DNA of 64,000 nt from Noviherbaspirillum malthae (GCF_015352985.1 NZ_JACYXF010000007.1:124001-188000), one strand, 5' to 3'. Counted from the first letter of the stretch, positions 1-8,245 are shown. The notes: generated by a model from the letters alone, not told the origin. A program made the numbers and translations.

Positions 1-42
1 TGCCGCATTCGGCGAGCATCGGCGCCATGTAATACCGAATTA

Positions 43-69
43 CCGGCAGCGCGTTCCTTGCGCTGCCGG
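43..69. other. Perfect 10-bp hairpin downstream of the first small gene
   Basis: Arms CCGGCAGCGC (43-52) and GCGCTGCCGG (60-69) enclose a 7-base loop. It lies 30 bases past the stop of the minus-strand small gene at 99-299 and could end its transcript, but no U-tract follows on either strand. Nothing else is recognisable in bases 1-98. Confidence 0.4.
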
Positions 70-98
70 CGCGGCATCAGCCGCGCGATCTGCCTTTC

Positions 99-299
99 CT
101 AGCTGTCGCCGTCCTTCTCATCCTGCGTCATCTCTCCCGGAAGCTTTTCCCCGTTTGCACTATCCAAGCTGCCGTTTCGGCTTGCCCTGCGGTCCGCGGT
201 ATCGCGCGGCACGGCGCGGCGGTCAGCGATCCGCCTTTCCCTGAACTTGTTCAGGTCATAGCTGGCTTGTTCAAACAGGTTGTCGGGGCGGGTCATCAT
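99..299 (-). CDS. Small charged hypothetical protein (66 aa)
   Basis: I do not recognise this protein. It is 66 residues, very rich in Arg, Asp and Glu, with no Cys, no membrane segment and no signal peptide; the middle contains repeated RRA/DRRA units (ERRIADRRAVPRDTADRRAS). A GGAG ribosome binding site sits just upstream of two adjacent in-frame ATGs at 299 and 296, either of which could be the start. It is divergent from the radical SAM repair operon, with about 240 bases between them that include the LexA-like box. The good ribosome binding site argues for a real gene; the composition suggests a disordered or nucleic-acid-binding protein, which is only an inference. Confidence 0.5.
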   Translation of the reverse strand: MMTRPDNLFEQASYDLNKFRERRIADRRAVPRDTADRRASRNGSLDSANGEKLPGEMTQDEKDGDS

Positions 300-419
300 G
301 GTCTCCGGTTGCCTTCATGAATTGAATCTAGGCGCAGTGTAAGACCCCGTCCGCCGGCACTTTTGACGCACAGCAAATCAGTTCAAATCCGATACAAAAG
401 ACGGCATTTAGGTGCATTT

Positions 420-452
420 CCGCAACAATGTGCTATAGGAAATCTGTTGCGG
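420..452. repeat. Inverted repeat CCGCAACA-N17-TGTTGCGG
   Basis: Two perfect 8-base arms (420-427 and 445-452) flank a 17-base AT-richer centre that contains TATAGG. It is in the intergenic region between the small minus-strand gene and the LexA box. It could be an operator for a dimeric regulator; no U-tract follows, so it is not a terminator. Confidence 0.4.
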
Positions 453-508
453 ACACGCACGGTAGCCATCAGAAAACCCGAAGCAAGCCCTCACCGTCTC
501 GCGTAAAA

Positions 509-528
509 TACTGTATGTATAAACAGTG
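509..528 (+). promoter_or_regulatory. LexA (SOS) box upstream of the radical SAM/UdgX operon
   Basis: The 20-mer TACTGTATGTATAAACAGTG contains CTG-N10-CAG (511-526) and matches 17 of 20 positions of the E. coli LexA consensus. It ends 17 bases before the preferred ATG of the radical SAM gene (546), where bound LexA would block transcription. This predicts DNA-damage induction of the whole downstream three-gene operon. The match is seen directly; LexA binding is inferred. Confidence 0.8.
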
Positions 529-545
529 AGACAGTGCGAATTGCG

Positions 546-1778
546 ATGGAATTGACCGACAAGCTCGAAATCCTTGCTGACGCGGCGAAATACGATGCCT
601 CATGCGCCAGCAGCGGCGCGCCGAAACGTTCGTCCGAAGGCAAGGACGGCCTCGGCGCCACCACCGGCATGGGAATCTGCCACAGCTACACGCCGGACGG
701 CCGATGCGTCTCCCTGCTCAAGATCCTGCTGACCAATTTCTGCATCTACGATTGCCAGTACTGCGTCAACCGGCGCAGCAGCAACGTGCCCCGGGCACGA
801 TTTTCCGTCGACGAAGTGGTCAGGCTCACCACCGATTTCTATCTGCGCAACTATATCGACGGACTTTTTCTGAGCTCCGGCATCATCCGCTCCGCCGACT
901 ACACGATGGAGCAGCTGGTGCTGATCGCGAAAAAGCTGCGCAACGAGCATCAGTTCCGCGGCTACATTCATCTCAAGACCATTCCCGATGCCGCGCCCGA
1001 ACTCATCGCCGAAGCCGGCCTGTATGCTGACCGCCTGAGCGTCAACATCGAATTGCCGACCGCCGAAGGCATCGAGCGCCTGGCGCCGGAAAAGAACGTG
1101 CATACCATCAAGCTGGCGATGGGATCGATCCGCCGCAAGCTCGATGAAAAGGAAGCCGAGCCGAAGGCGCCGCGCTATGCGCCGGCCGGGCAGAGCACCC
1201 AGATGATCGTCGGAGCCGACCAGACCGACGACAGCACCATTCTGTCCACCGCAGAAACCCTGTACGGCTCCTACAAGCTCAAGCGCGTCTACTATTCCGC
1301 ATTCAGCCCGATTCCCGAGAGCCCGAACGGACTGCCGCTCAAGCCGCCGCCGCTGATGCGCGAACATCGCCTCTACCAGGCCGACTTCCTGGTGCGCGGC
1401 TACGGCTTCCATGCCGGCGAGCTGCTGCCTTCGGCCGGCAATCTTGCACTCGACATCGATCCCAAGCTGGCCTGGGCGCTGGCGCACCGCGAGCATTTTC
1501 CGCTCGATCTCAACAGCGCCGATCTCGGCATGATCATGCGCGTGCCGGGGATAGGCCTGCGCAACGCCAAGCGCCTGGTGGAACTTCGGCGCGCCAGACG
1601 CATCCGTTATGGAGATCTGGCACGCATGAGATGCAGCATGGAAAAGATCAAGCCGTTCATCATCACCGCCGATTACCGGCCGCAGAACGACACGGCACCC
1701 TCCGAGGCGCTGCGCCGCGCGCTGGCCGATGCGCCGCAGCAGCTGGGCCTGTGGCCTTCGCTGCAGGAAGCGGCATGA
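546..1778 (+). CDS. Putative DNA modification/repair radical SAM protein (rSAM linked to UDG)
   Basis: Belongs to the radical SAM family that is genetically linked to uracil-DNA glycosylase-like proteins (rSAM_link_UDG type). The 4Fe-4S motif is C66-IYD-C70-QY-C73, and a helix-hairpin-helix DNA-binding segment (VPGIGLRNAKRLVELR) is near residue 330, so a DNA substrate is likely. The substrate and reaction are not known to me. The start is placed at ATG 546, giving 410 aa that begin MELTDKLEILADAAKYDASC as I recall for the family; a GTG at 534 is in frame but adds only four residues. A LexA box lies immediately upstream, and the stop overlaps the next ATG (ATGA), so it leads a translationally coupled operon. 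Confidence 0.88.
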   Translation: MELTDKLEILADAAKYDASCASSGAPKRSSEGKDGLGATTGMGICHSYTPDGRCVSLLKILLTNFCIYDCQYCVNRRSSNVPRARFSVDEVVRLTTDFYLRNYIDGLFLSSGIIRSADYTMEQLVLIAKKLRNEHQFRGYIHLKTIPDAAPELIAEAGLYADRLSVNIELPTAEGIERLAPEKNVHTIKLAMGSIRRKLDEKEAEPKAPRYAPAGQSTQMIVGADQTDDSTILSTAETLYGSYKLKRVYYSAFSPIPESPNGLPLKPPPLMREHRLYQADFLVRGYGFHAGELLPSAGNLALDIDPKLAWALAHREHFPLDLNSADLGMIMRVPGIGLRNAKRLVELRRARRIRYGDLARMRCSMEKIKPFIITADYRPQNDTAPSEALRRALADAPQQLGLWPSLQEAA

Positions 1779-3202
1779 ATGCACGTGCGCAAGTCGCTTC
1801 CTTCGAGGAGTGGCGTGACGCGGCAAGAAGCTTCATCGCCGCCGGCATGGCGCCGCATGAAATCGACTGGAGCGAAGAAGGGCAGGAACCCGGGCTGTTC
1901 GCAGGCGATGAGGGCGTGCAGGATCAGCACGCGCAGCCGGGAGTCTTGCAGGTATCGCGCGAACTGTTCGGCCTGCTGCAGCAGGCTGCCAGCTTCCGCG
2001 CCGCCGACCGCTGGGCCTTTCTCTACCGGGTGCTGTGGCGCTGGAGCCATGGCGACCGGATCGTGCTGTCCCACGCGGACGAGGACGGCATGCGCCTGCA
2101 GATGATGGCCAAAGCGGTGCACCGCGAGGCGCACCGCATGCATGCATTCCTGCGGTTCCGCGAACGTCCTGTCGACGCCGGCGATCCACGCTTCGTCGCC
2201 TGGTACGAGCCAGAGCATGATGTGCTGCAGGATGCGGCGGAGCATTTCTCAAAGCGCATGGGCAGGGCGACATGGCTGATCGCCACGCCGCAGGGCAATG
2301 CCTCCTGGGACGGCGCGCAGCTGCATTACGGACCGCCGGGAAACGCGCGGGCGGAGCCCGACGATATCGGCGAAGCCTTGTGGCTGGCGTATTACCGCAG
2401 CACCTTCAATCCTGCGCGCCTCAACACCGATGCCATGGAGATGCATATGCCCGTACGTTACTGGAAGAACCTGCCGGAAAGCCGCCTGATTCCCGATCTC
2501 GTCAGCAAGGCCGGCGCCGGCGCGCAGCGCGTTGCGCAGGCGCGCGAGGTCGGCCGCCGCGACGGCGCCGTCATCGCCATCGAAGCCGCCGATGCGCAGC
2601 CCAAACGCGATGAGCCGACTTCGCTCGATCAATGCCGGCGCTGCGAACTGTGGGAGCGGGCAACGCAAGGGGTGCCGGGCAGCGGGCCCGAGGACGCGCC
2701 CATCATGCTGGTCGGCGAACAGCCGGGCGACCAGGAAGATCTGGCCGGCCAGGCATTCATCGGCCCCGCCGGCAAGCTGCTCGACGACGTGTTCGCGCAG
2801 GCCGGCCTGCAGCGCGATACGGTCTATCTCACCAACGCGGTCAAGCATTTCCGGTGGGAGCCGCGCGGCAAGCGGCGGCTGCACAAGACGCCCGACCAGC
2901 GGCATATCAATGCCTGCAATTACTGGCTGGAACAGGAAATCGCCGGCATCGGGCCGCGTGTTGTCGTCGCGCTCGGCGCCACCGCGCTCAAGTCGCTGAT
3001 GCACACGAGCAAGGTGACATTGACCAGCATGCTCGGCAAGCCGCTGCAGCACGAGGGCCGCTGGATCGTGACGACCTATCATCCGTCGTACGTGCTGCGC
3101 GTGCCGGACGAGCAGCTCAGGGCGGCCGCCTTCGCCGACATGGTGCGCGCCCTGCAGACCGCGCAGCGGCTGGCCGCGGGCGAGGCCGTCGAACCGACAT
3201 GA
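1775..3202 (+). CDS. DUF4130 / UdgX-type uracil-DNA binding fusion protein
   Basis: A 475-aa fusion. Residues ~1-265 resemble the DUF4130 'probable DNA metabolism protein' domain; residues ~285-465 are a uracil-DNA glycosylase fold. The second half has GEQPGDQED (314-322), the GPAG motif, KRRLH (366-370) and HPSYVLR (436-442). The KRR-hydrophobic-H loop is the hallmark of UdgX, whose histidine forms a covalent bond with the sugar after uracil excision, so H370 is the predicted suicide residue. Cysteines C287, C290 and C381 are candidate iron-sulfur ligands. The ATG overlaps the radical SAM stop by four bases, and the gene overlaps the nuclease gene the same way, making one coupled repair operon. 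Confidence 0.9.
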   Translation: MNARAQVASFEEWRDAARSFIAAGMAPHEIDWSEEGQEPGLFAGDEGVQDQHAQPGVLQVSRELFGLLQQAASFRAADRWAFLYRVLWRWSHGDRIVLSHADEDGMRLQMMAKAVHREAHRMHAFLRFRERPVDAGDPRFVAWYEPEHDVLQDAAEHFSKRMGRATWLIATPQGNASWDGAQLHYGPPGNARAEPDDIGEALWLAYYRSTFNPARLNTDAMEMHMPVRYWKNLPESRLIPDLVSKAGAGAQRVAQAREVGRRDGAVIAIEAADAQPKRDEPTSLDQCRRCELWERATQGVPGSGPEDAPIMLVGEQPGDQEDLAGQAFIGPAGKLLDDVFAQAGLQRDTVYLTNAVKHFRWEPRGKRRLHKTPDQRHINACNYWLEQEIAGIGPRVVVALGATALKSLMHTSKVTLTSMLGKPLQHEGRWIVTTYHPSYVLRVPDEQLRAAAFADMVRALQTAQRLAAGEAVEPT

Positions 3203-4569
3203 AAGACCGGCGCTATCCCCGTCTCGCCTTTGTCGATCTTGAAACCACCGGCGGCACGGCGGGCTCGGACCGCATTACCGAAGTCGGGATCGTGGAAGTC
3301 GACGAGCAGGGCGTGCGCGAGTGGAGCAGCCTCGTCAATCCCGACATGCCGATCCCGGAATTCATCCAGTCGCTGACCGGCATTTCGGATGCGATGGTGC
3401 AGCATGCACCGCGCTTTGAAGACTTGGCCGACGAGATCGATGCCCGTCTTGCAGACCGCGTCTTCATTGCGCACAACGCGCGTTTCGACTACGGCTTTCT
3501 GCGCAGCGAGTTTCGCCGCATCGGCCGCGACTTCCATCCCCCGGTGCTGTGCACCGTGCGCCTGTCGCGCAAGCTCTATCCGCAGTTCGAACGACACAAT
3601 CTCGATGCGCTGGTGGCGCGCCACGGTTTGCATGTGACCGAGCGCCACCGGGCCCTGGGAGATGCGCAGCTGATCTGGCAGTTCTGGCAAAAGCTGCATG
3701 AGGCGCATGCGGCCGATGCCGTCGACGAGACCATCGAAAAGCTGCTCAACCGTCCCGTGGCGCTGCCGCATATCGAAGCCCTGCATATCGAGGACATGCC
3801 CGATACGCCGGGCATCTATCTCTTCTACGGCGAGCATGATGCGCCGCTGTATGTCGGCAAGGCCGATCACCTCTACCGCCGCGTGCAGGCGCATTTCAGT
3901 GCGGGCCGCATGCCGCCGCGGGAGCAGCAGATGATGTCGCAGGTGCGGCGCGTCGAGTGGATGCCGACGTCGGGCGAACTCGGATCGCTGCTGCTGGAAG
4001 CGCGCATGGTCAAGCAGCTGCAGCCGGCATTCAACCATTTCGCGCGCGATGCGGAAGTGTGCGCATGGCGCCTGGTCATGCGCAAGGGCGTGCTGCAGCC
4101 GGAGCTGATCACGACCGATGATCTGTTCTTCGGCGTGGACCCGGACCTGTACGGATTATTCGTCAACAGGCGCAAGGCATGCGATGCGCTTCGCGCCGTT
4201 GTCAATGTCTACCAGTTGTGTCCCCGCCTCCTGGGGCTCGAAAAAACGCGCAAGCGCGAAGCCTGTTCTGCCGCGGCAGGAACATGCGCCGTTTGCTCCG
4301 GCGAGGAAAGCCCGGACATGCACAACCAGCGTCTGCGGACCGCGCTGAAAGGCATGCGCCTGCAGCCATGGCCGTATGCCAACGCCATCGCCATCCGCGA
4401 AAACGATGTACTGCATGTCATTGACTCTTGGTCGTATCTTGGTTCTGTAATGAACAACGAAGAGGCGGTTGAATTGCTACGGAAAGGCCGTGGGCGATTC
4501 GACCGGGAGGTCTATTACATCACGCGCAAATGGCTGTCGAAGGCGGATGCGGCCATTGTAGAGTTGTAG
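3199..4569 (+). CDS. DnaQ-like 3'-5' exonuclease fused to a UvrC/Cho-type GIY-YIG nuclease
   Basis: A 456-aa two-nuclease protein. Residues 1-180 form a DEDDh exonuclease: D13 and E15 in FVDLETTGG, D97 in HNARFDYGFL, then H150 and D155 in HRALGDAQ. Residues ~200-290 are a GIY-YIG endonuclease (GIYLFY at 205, LYVGKADHLYRRV) as in UvrC and Cho, followed by a Cho-like C-terminal part. Proteins of this architecture are annotated as DNA polymerase III epsilon/excinuclease Cho. It starts at ATG 3199, overlapping the UdgX fusion stop, so it is the third gene of the putative LexA-controlled operon. A role in incising and resecting damaged DNA handled by its neighbours is inferred. In E. coli cho is also LexA-controlled. 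Confidence 0.92.
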   Translation: MKDRRYPRLAFVDLETTGGTAGSDRITEVGIVEVDEQGVREWSSLVNPDMPIPEFIQSLTGISDAMVQHAPRFEDLADEIDARLADRVFIAHNARFDYGFLRSEFRRIGRDFHPPVLCTVRLSRKLYPQFERHNLDALVARHGLHVTERHRALGDAQLIWQFWQKLHEAHAADAVDETIEKLLNRPVALPHIEALHIEDMPDTPGIYLFYGEHDAPLYVGKADHLYRRVQAHFSAGRMPPREQQMMSQVRRVEWMPTSGELGSLLLEARMVKQLQPAFNHFARDAEVCAWRLVMRKGVLQPELITTDDLFFGVDPDLYGLFVNRRKACDALRAVVNVYQLCPRLLGLEKTRKREACSAAAGTCAVCSGEESPDMHNQRLRTALKGMRLQPWPYANAIAIRENDVLHVIDSWSYLGSVMNNEEAVELLRKGRGRFDREVYYITRKWLSKADAAIVEL

Positions 4570-4647
4570 CAACTTCCGGTTACATTCTTCATTGCCTGCG
4601 TCCCTCCGCTTCCCCGATAATGCCGAATCGTTTTCGTCGGTCCGGCC

Positions 4648-6261
4648 ATGCCACACTCTTCCCCCAACTCCATCGATGATCGCCTGTCCGTCCTGCAGAA
4701 ACGCTGGTCGCGCTATGCCGAGGAAGGCCGCTTCGAGCAGTTCATCGAATTCGCCATCGCCGTCAACAGCCTTGCGGAATACTTCAATCGCCTTCGCCTG
4801 CCCGGCCTGGTGCGCCTCTGCGAAGGACTGGAGAATGCCGCGCTGGAGCGGCTGGGGCAGGAGGATACGCATCCGGTGCCGCGCCAGGACATCGCCATGC
4901 TGCAGCGGCAGGTCGACGCGCTCGCCGGCGCCGTGGCCACATCGCGCAATGCGGCTTCCGCGCGACGCATCCCCGAGGCCGCGACGGCGCCGGCCGACAT
5001 TGACTGGATCAAGCCGAGATCGGTGTGGATGATCGCAGCGCCGGAAAAACAGGGCATGGCGCATGCGCTCACGGAGCAGCTGCAGTTTTTCGGATTCAAG
5101 GTCGACAAGCACGGTTGGGAAGAAGGGCAAGGTGCGGCGGAAGCGGAAAAGCCGCTTGCCGTTCTTTTCATTCCTGCGGGCGACATGGCGACGGCGGGCG
5201 AGAGCGCAAGGATTGCCGCCGTCCGCGCGGCCTGCCCGGCAAGCCAGCTGATCTACCTCGGCGTGGAATCGCAGATCGAACCCATCGTTGCACTGATGCG
5301 GGCCGGCATCGATATCACCATCGCCGCCGAGGACCAGCCTGCCATGGTACTCAATTGCATTCTCGATCTGGTCCAGACCAGCGAACAGGAGCAGTACCGC
5401 GTGCTGATAGTCGAAGACTCGCGGGTTGCCGTCGCACTGATCCGGCGCACGCTGTCACAGCATGGCATCCATACCCACGCCATTCACGATCCCGGCAGGT
5501 TGCTGGACGCGCTCGAATTCTACAAGCCAGACCTGGTGCTGATGGACATGTACATGCCCCGCTTCAACGGCGTTGAAGCCACGCGGGTACTGCGCCAGAT
5601 GGCCGCTTACAATTCGCTGCCGGTCGTGTATCTCTCCGGCGAATCCGCAGTCGGCATGCAGGTGGAAGCGCTGCGCCTCGGCGGCGACCAGTTCCTGATG
5701 AAGCCTTTCAACCCCGTGCTGCTGGCGGCGGTGGTCAAGACCAGGATCGAGCGCTTCCGCGAAGTGCGCCGCTCCACCCGGCTCGACGGGCTGACCGGCC
5801 TGCTCAACCATACGGCGGCCAAGTCCCGGCTCAAGGCAATGGTGGACGAGGCCAGCGCCGACAACGGGCTGACCGTGGCAATGATCGACATCGACCACTT
5901 CAAGTCGATCAACGATACCTTCGGCCATCCCGTTGGCGACCAGGTGATCCGCGGCCTGGCCTGGCTGCTCAAGGGCCGGCTGCGCTCGGTGGACCTGATC
6001 GGACGCTACGGCGGCGAGGAGTTCCTGGTTGCCCTGCCGGGCGTGACCAGGGACAAGGCCCTGTCGGTGATCGATCGCATCCGCCGGGATTTTTCCGGCT
6101 TGCCTCACGCCCATCCGGGCGGTGCGCTGCATGCCACCTTCAGCGCAGGCATTGCCTCCCTGCCCGAGGTGGATACCGCCGCCGGACTGACCGAAGTGGC
6201 GGACGGCGCGCTGCTGCAGGCCAAAAGACTGGGGCGAAATCGGGTGGAAACAGGCGCGTGA
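4648..6261 (+). CDS. Response-regulator diguanylate cyclase (REC-GGDEF)
   Basis: A 537-aa cytoplasmic protein expected to make cyclic-di-GMP under phosphorelay control. Residues ~1-105 are helical, and ~120-245 look like a degenerate receiver lacking an obvious phosphoacceptor. Residues 251-370 are a canonical receiver (VLIVEDS, phosphoacceptor D300 in LVLMDMYMP, K352). The GGDEF domain follows, with GGEEF at 455-459 and an RSVD inhibitory I-site at 446-449, so it should be active and feedback-inhibited. No histidine kinase is adjacent. ATG 4648 has only a weak ribosome binding site. A terminator hairpin follows the stop. Confidence 0.9.
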   Translation: MPHSSPNSIDDRLSVLQKRWSRYAEEGRFEQFIEFAIAVNSLAEYFNRLRLPGLVRLCEGLENAALERLGQEDTHPVPRQDIAMLQRQVDALAGAVATSRNAASARRIPEAATAPADIDWIKPRSVWMIAAPEKQGMAHALTEQLQFFGFKVDKHGWEEGQGAAEAEKPLAVLFIPAGDMATAGESARIAAVRAACPASQLIYLGVESQIEPIVALMRAGIDITIAAEDQPAMVLNCILDLVQTSEQEQYRVLIVEDSRVAVALIRRTLSQHGIHTHAIHDPGRLLDALEFYKPDLVLMDMYMPRFNGVEATRVLRQMAAYNSLPVVYLSGESAVGMQVEALRLGGDQFLMKPFNPVLLAAVVKTRIERFREVRRSTRLDGLTGLLNHTAAKSRLKAMVDEASADNGLTVAMIDIDHFKSINDTFGHPVGDQVIRGLAWLLKGRLRSVDLIGRYGGEEFLVALPGVTRDKALSVIDRIRRDFSGLPHAHPGGALHATFSAGIASLPEVDTAAGLTEVADGALLQAKRLGRNRVETGA

Positions 6262-6264
6262 TGC

Positions 6265-6296
6265 CTGCATGCTCACACTGAAGCATCAGTTTTTTT
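6265..6296 (+). terminator. Rho-independent terminator after the REC-GGDEF gene
   Basis: Stem CTG(c)ATGCT / AGCATCAG with one bulged C and an 8-base loop, followed directly by seven T (6290-6296). It starts four bases after the stop codon of the response-regulator gene and separates it from the HPF-like gene. Confidence 0.75.
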
Positions 6297-6383
6297 GGAA
6301 TAAAATCTTCCACCAACTTCGCTTTTTTATAGCGCCGCATTCCTCTACGATGTGGGCTCCTTAACCTCTTAATGGAGCCTTTC

Positions 6384-6725
6384 ATGAAACCGACTATCGT
6401 TGCCAATGGCGTCAAGCTGCCCCGGGTCATGCGCGACCATGTTGTGCGGCGCCTGCGGTTTGCACTCGACCGGACCCATCAATCCATCAATGCCGTCGTG
6501 GTCCGCATTACCGACCAGAACGGTCCCAAGGGCGGCATCGACAAGCAATGCCGGATCCAGCTTCGGATTCCGGGGCTGCCGCCTGTCGTGGTCAACGGCA
6601 AGGCTGCCAGCATTCTCGAAGCGGTCGATGTCACCGCCCATCGCGCCGCGCAGGCGATTGCCCGGCATCTCGAGCGTTCGCGCCGCATCCGCCATGCGCG
6701 CATCGAGGCGCCCGAACTTGCCTGA
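6384..6725 (+). CDS. HPF/RaiA-like (S30AE) ribosome-associated protein
   Basis: A 113-aa basic protein resembling the HPF/RaiA ribosome-hibernation family, with the beta-strand pattern VVVRITDQNGPKGGIDKQC followed by a helix ending AAQAIARHLERSRR. In this family members bind the decoding region of the 30S subunit under stress. The resemblance is by pattern only and this version is short and diverged. Start is ATG 6384, six bases after a GGAG; an in-frame ATG at 6372 lies before that site and is less likely. htpX follows 44 bases downstream, so a shared stress-response transcript is possible. Confidence 0.7.
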   Translation: MKPTIVANGVKLPRVMRDHVVRRLRFALDRTHQSINAVVVRITDQNGPKGGIDKQCRIQLRIPGLPPVVVNGKAASILEAVDVTAHRAAQAIARHLERSRRIRHARIEAPELA

Positions 6726-6769
6726 ACACGGCTGCCTAGATTTCCATTCATTCACATAACGGAATAATC

Positions 6770-7642
6770 ATGAAACGAGTGATCCTGTTCGTCGGAACCA
6801 ACCTTGCCATCATGCTGGTGCTCGGCATCAGCGCCAGCCTGCTTGGCGTCAACAAATACCTGACCGCAAACGGTCTCAATCTCGGCACGCTGTTGATGTT
6901 CTCGGCGCTGATGGGCTTCGGTGGTGCATTCATTTCCCTGTTCCTGTCGAAACCGATCGCCAAGTGGTCGACCGGCGCGCGCGTGATCGAACAGCCGAGC
7001 ACCTCCACGGAAATGTGGCTCATGGATACTGTGGCCAGCCAGGCCCAGCGCTCGGGCATTGCCATGCCGGAAGTCGCGATCTATGACGGCGAACCCAACG
7101 CCTTTGCCACCGGCGCGACCAAGAACAGCTCGCTCGTCGCCGTCTCCACAGGTCTACTGGAATCCATGACCAGGGAGGAGGTGGAAGCGGTGCTCGCGCA
7201 CGAGGTGGCGCACATCGCCAATGGCGACATGGTGACCCTGACGCTGATCCAGGGCGTGGTGAACACCTTCGTTACCTTCCTCGCGCGCGTCGTGGGTTAT
7301 CTGGTGGACCAGATGCTGCGCAGGGGCGACCAGGAAAACAGCGGCCCCGGCATCGGCTATACCGTGACCGTCGTGATCTGCGACATCCTGTTCGGCATTC
7401 TCGCCAGCATCATCGTCATGTATTTCTCGCGCCAGCGAGAATTCCGTGCCGACCGCGGTGCTGCCAAGCTGCTGGGTTCGCCGCGCCCGATGATCGCCGC
7501 GCTGCAGCGTCTGGGCGGCCTGTCCCACGGCGAGTTGCCCAAGAACATGGCGGCATCGGGAATTGCAGGCGGCGGACTGATGTCCCTGTTCTCCAGCCAT
7601 CCGCCGCTGGAAGACCGTATCGCCGCCCTACGCCACGCCTGA
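6770..7642 (+). CDS. htpX: Membrane zinc metalloprotease HtpX
   Basis: A 290-aa M48 family inner-membrane protease that degrades misfolded membrane proteins alongside FtsH. Zinc motif H144-E145-V-A-H148 with the third ligand region in [13 protein letters not shown] (~223-236). Hydrophobic segments are at ~5-25 and ~38-60 before the protease domain, and at ~155-175 and ~190-215 within it, as is usual for HtpX. Length and order match full-length HtpX. It follows the HPF-like gene on the same strand; both fit a stress role. A long hairpin without U-tract follows the stop. Confidence 0.97.
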   Translation: MKRVILFVGTNLAIMLVLGISASLLGVNKYLTANGLNLGTLLMFSALMGFGGAFISLFLSKPIAKWSTGARVIEQPSTSTEMWLMDTVASQAQRSGIAMPEVAIYDGEPNAFATGATKNSSLVAVSTGLLESMTREEVEAVLAHEVAHIANGDMVTLTLIQGVVNTFVTFLARVVGYLVDQMLRRGDQENSGPGIGYTVTVVICDILFGILASIIVMYFSRQREFRADRGAAKLLGSPRPMIAALQRLGGLSHGELPKNMAASGIAGGGLMSLFSSHPPLEDRIAALRHA

Positions 7643-7650
7643 TCGGCACA

Positions 7651-7677
7651 CCCGCCGGCAGTCCCGCTGCCGGCGGG
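7651..7677 (+). terminator. 11-bp hairpin after htpX
   Basis: CCCGCCGGCAG (7651-7661) pairs perfectly with CTGCCGGCGGG (7667-7677) around a 5-base loop, nine bases after the htpX stop. It is very stable but has no U-tract, so it may protect the 3' end or assist Rho-dependent ending rather than be an intrinsic terminator. Confidence 0.5.
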
Positions 7678-7743
7678 CCGTGCGAATCAAGGCGCGGTGG
7701 TCGATGGGAATTGAAACGCTGCGGCGGAACTGCCGCCGAAATG

Positions 7744-7770
7744 AAAAAGGCCGCGAAATTCGCGGCCTTT
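7744..7770 (-). terminator. Intrinsic terminator of tRNA-fMet
   Basis: On the minus strand, AAAGGCCGCG and CGCGGCCTTT form a 10-bp stem with a 5-base loop followed by a run of T (the A-run 7744-7748 on the plus strand). It starts eight bases past the CCA end of the tRNA. The symmetric A/T flanks could also let it act on plus-strand transcripts from htpX. Confidence 0.85.
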
Positions 7771-7778
7771 CCGGTATT

Positions 7779-7855
7779 TGGTTGCGGGGACAGGATTTGA
7801 ACCTGTGACCTTCGGGTTATGAGCCCGACGAGCTGCCAGACTGCTCCACCCCGCG
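7779..7855 (-). tRNA. Initiator tRNA-fMet (CAU)
   Basis: A 77-nt tRNA with encoded CCA. The anticodon loop reads CTCATAA (anticodon CAU). Initiator features are visible: 5' CGCGGGG against 3' CCCCGCAACCA leaves position 1 (C) unpaired with position 72 (A), and the anticodon stem ends in three consecutive G-C pairs (GGG/CCC). It is nearly identical to E. coli tRNA-fMet. It has its own promoter and terminator on the minus strand. Confidence 0.97.
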
Positions 7856-7868
7856 TCTGAGGCTGCGA

Positions 7869-7897
7869 ATTGTACAGGGGATGCCGGCATGGCGCAA
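7869..7897 (-). promoter_or_regulatory. Sigma-70 promoter for tRNA-fMet
   Basis: Read on the minus strand: -35 TTGCGC (7892-7897), 17-base spacer, -10 TACAAT (7869-7874), with the tRNA 5' end 14 bases downstream. The spacer contains the perfect palindrome ATGCCGGCAT (7881-7890). Spacing and -10 quality fit a strong stable-RNA promoter. Confidence 0.65.
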
Positions 7898-7977
7898 TCG
7901 AAAACGCAAAAACAAAACCATGAAATAATGGGCGCCCGCGAAAACCGCCTCAACCCTTATTTGTCTTTGCCTGGAAA

Positions 7978-8196
7978 ATGAGCAACAAACCCGCCCGTAC
8001 CCTGCAGTTCAAATGCAAGACATGCGCGAAGCCCGTCAAGGTTTTCCTGCAGAAAGTCTCCGCCTGCTCCCATATTCAGCCTTATCAAGGGATTTGCAGC
8101 TGCGGTGAAGTCATGCGCCATGCAACCGGCCAGAAGGATGCCGTGGAATCCTACCTCGCCTCGCCGGACGGCCTCTGGACGCATCATCATCATTGA
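7978..8196 (+). CDS. Small putative zinc-ribbon protein with a natural His tail (72 aa)
   Basis: I do not recognise a named family. The 72 residues hold CKTC near residue 13 and a CSCG motif near residue 41, a spacing suited to one zinc ion, and the protein ends in HHHH. No signal peptide or membrane segment. The start ATG 7978 is preceded by TGGAAA, a weak ribosome binding site. It stands alone between the tRNA-fMet promoter and the convergent thioesterase gene. A small metal-binding regulator or chaperone is possible but unproven. Confidence 0.65.
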   Translation: MSNKPARTLQFKCKTCAKPVKVFLQKVSACSHIQPYQGICSCGEVMRHATGQKDAVESYLASPDGLWTHHHH

Positions 8197-8245
8197 AGCC
8201 TTGCCGGCGGCGTGCAGCGCAGCCGGCCTGCGCTTCGTTAGTTAC

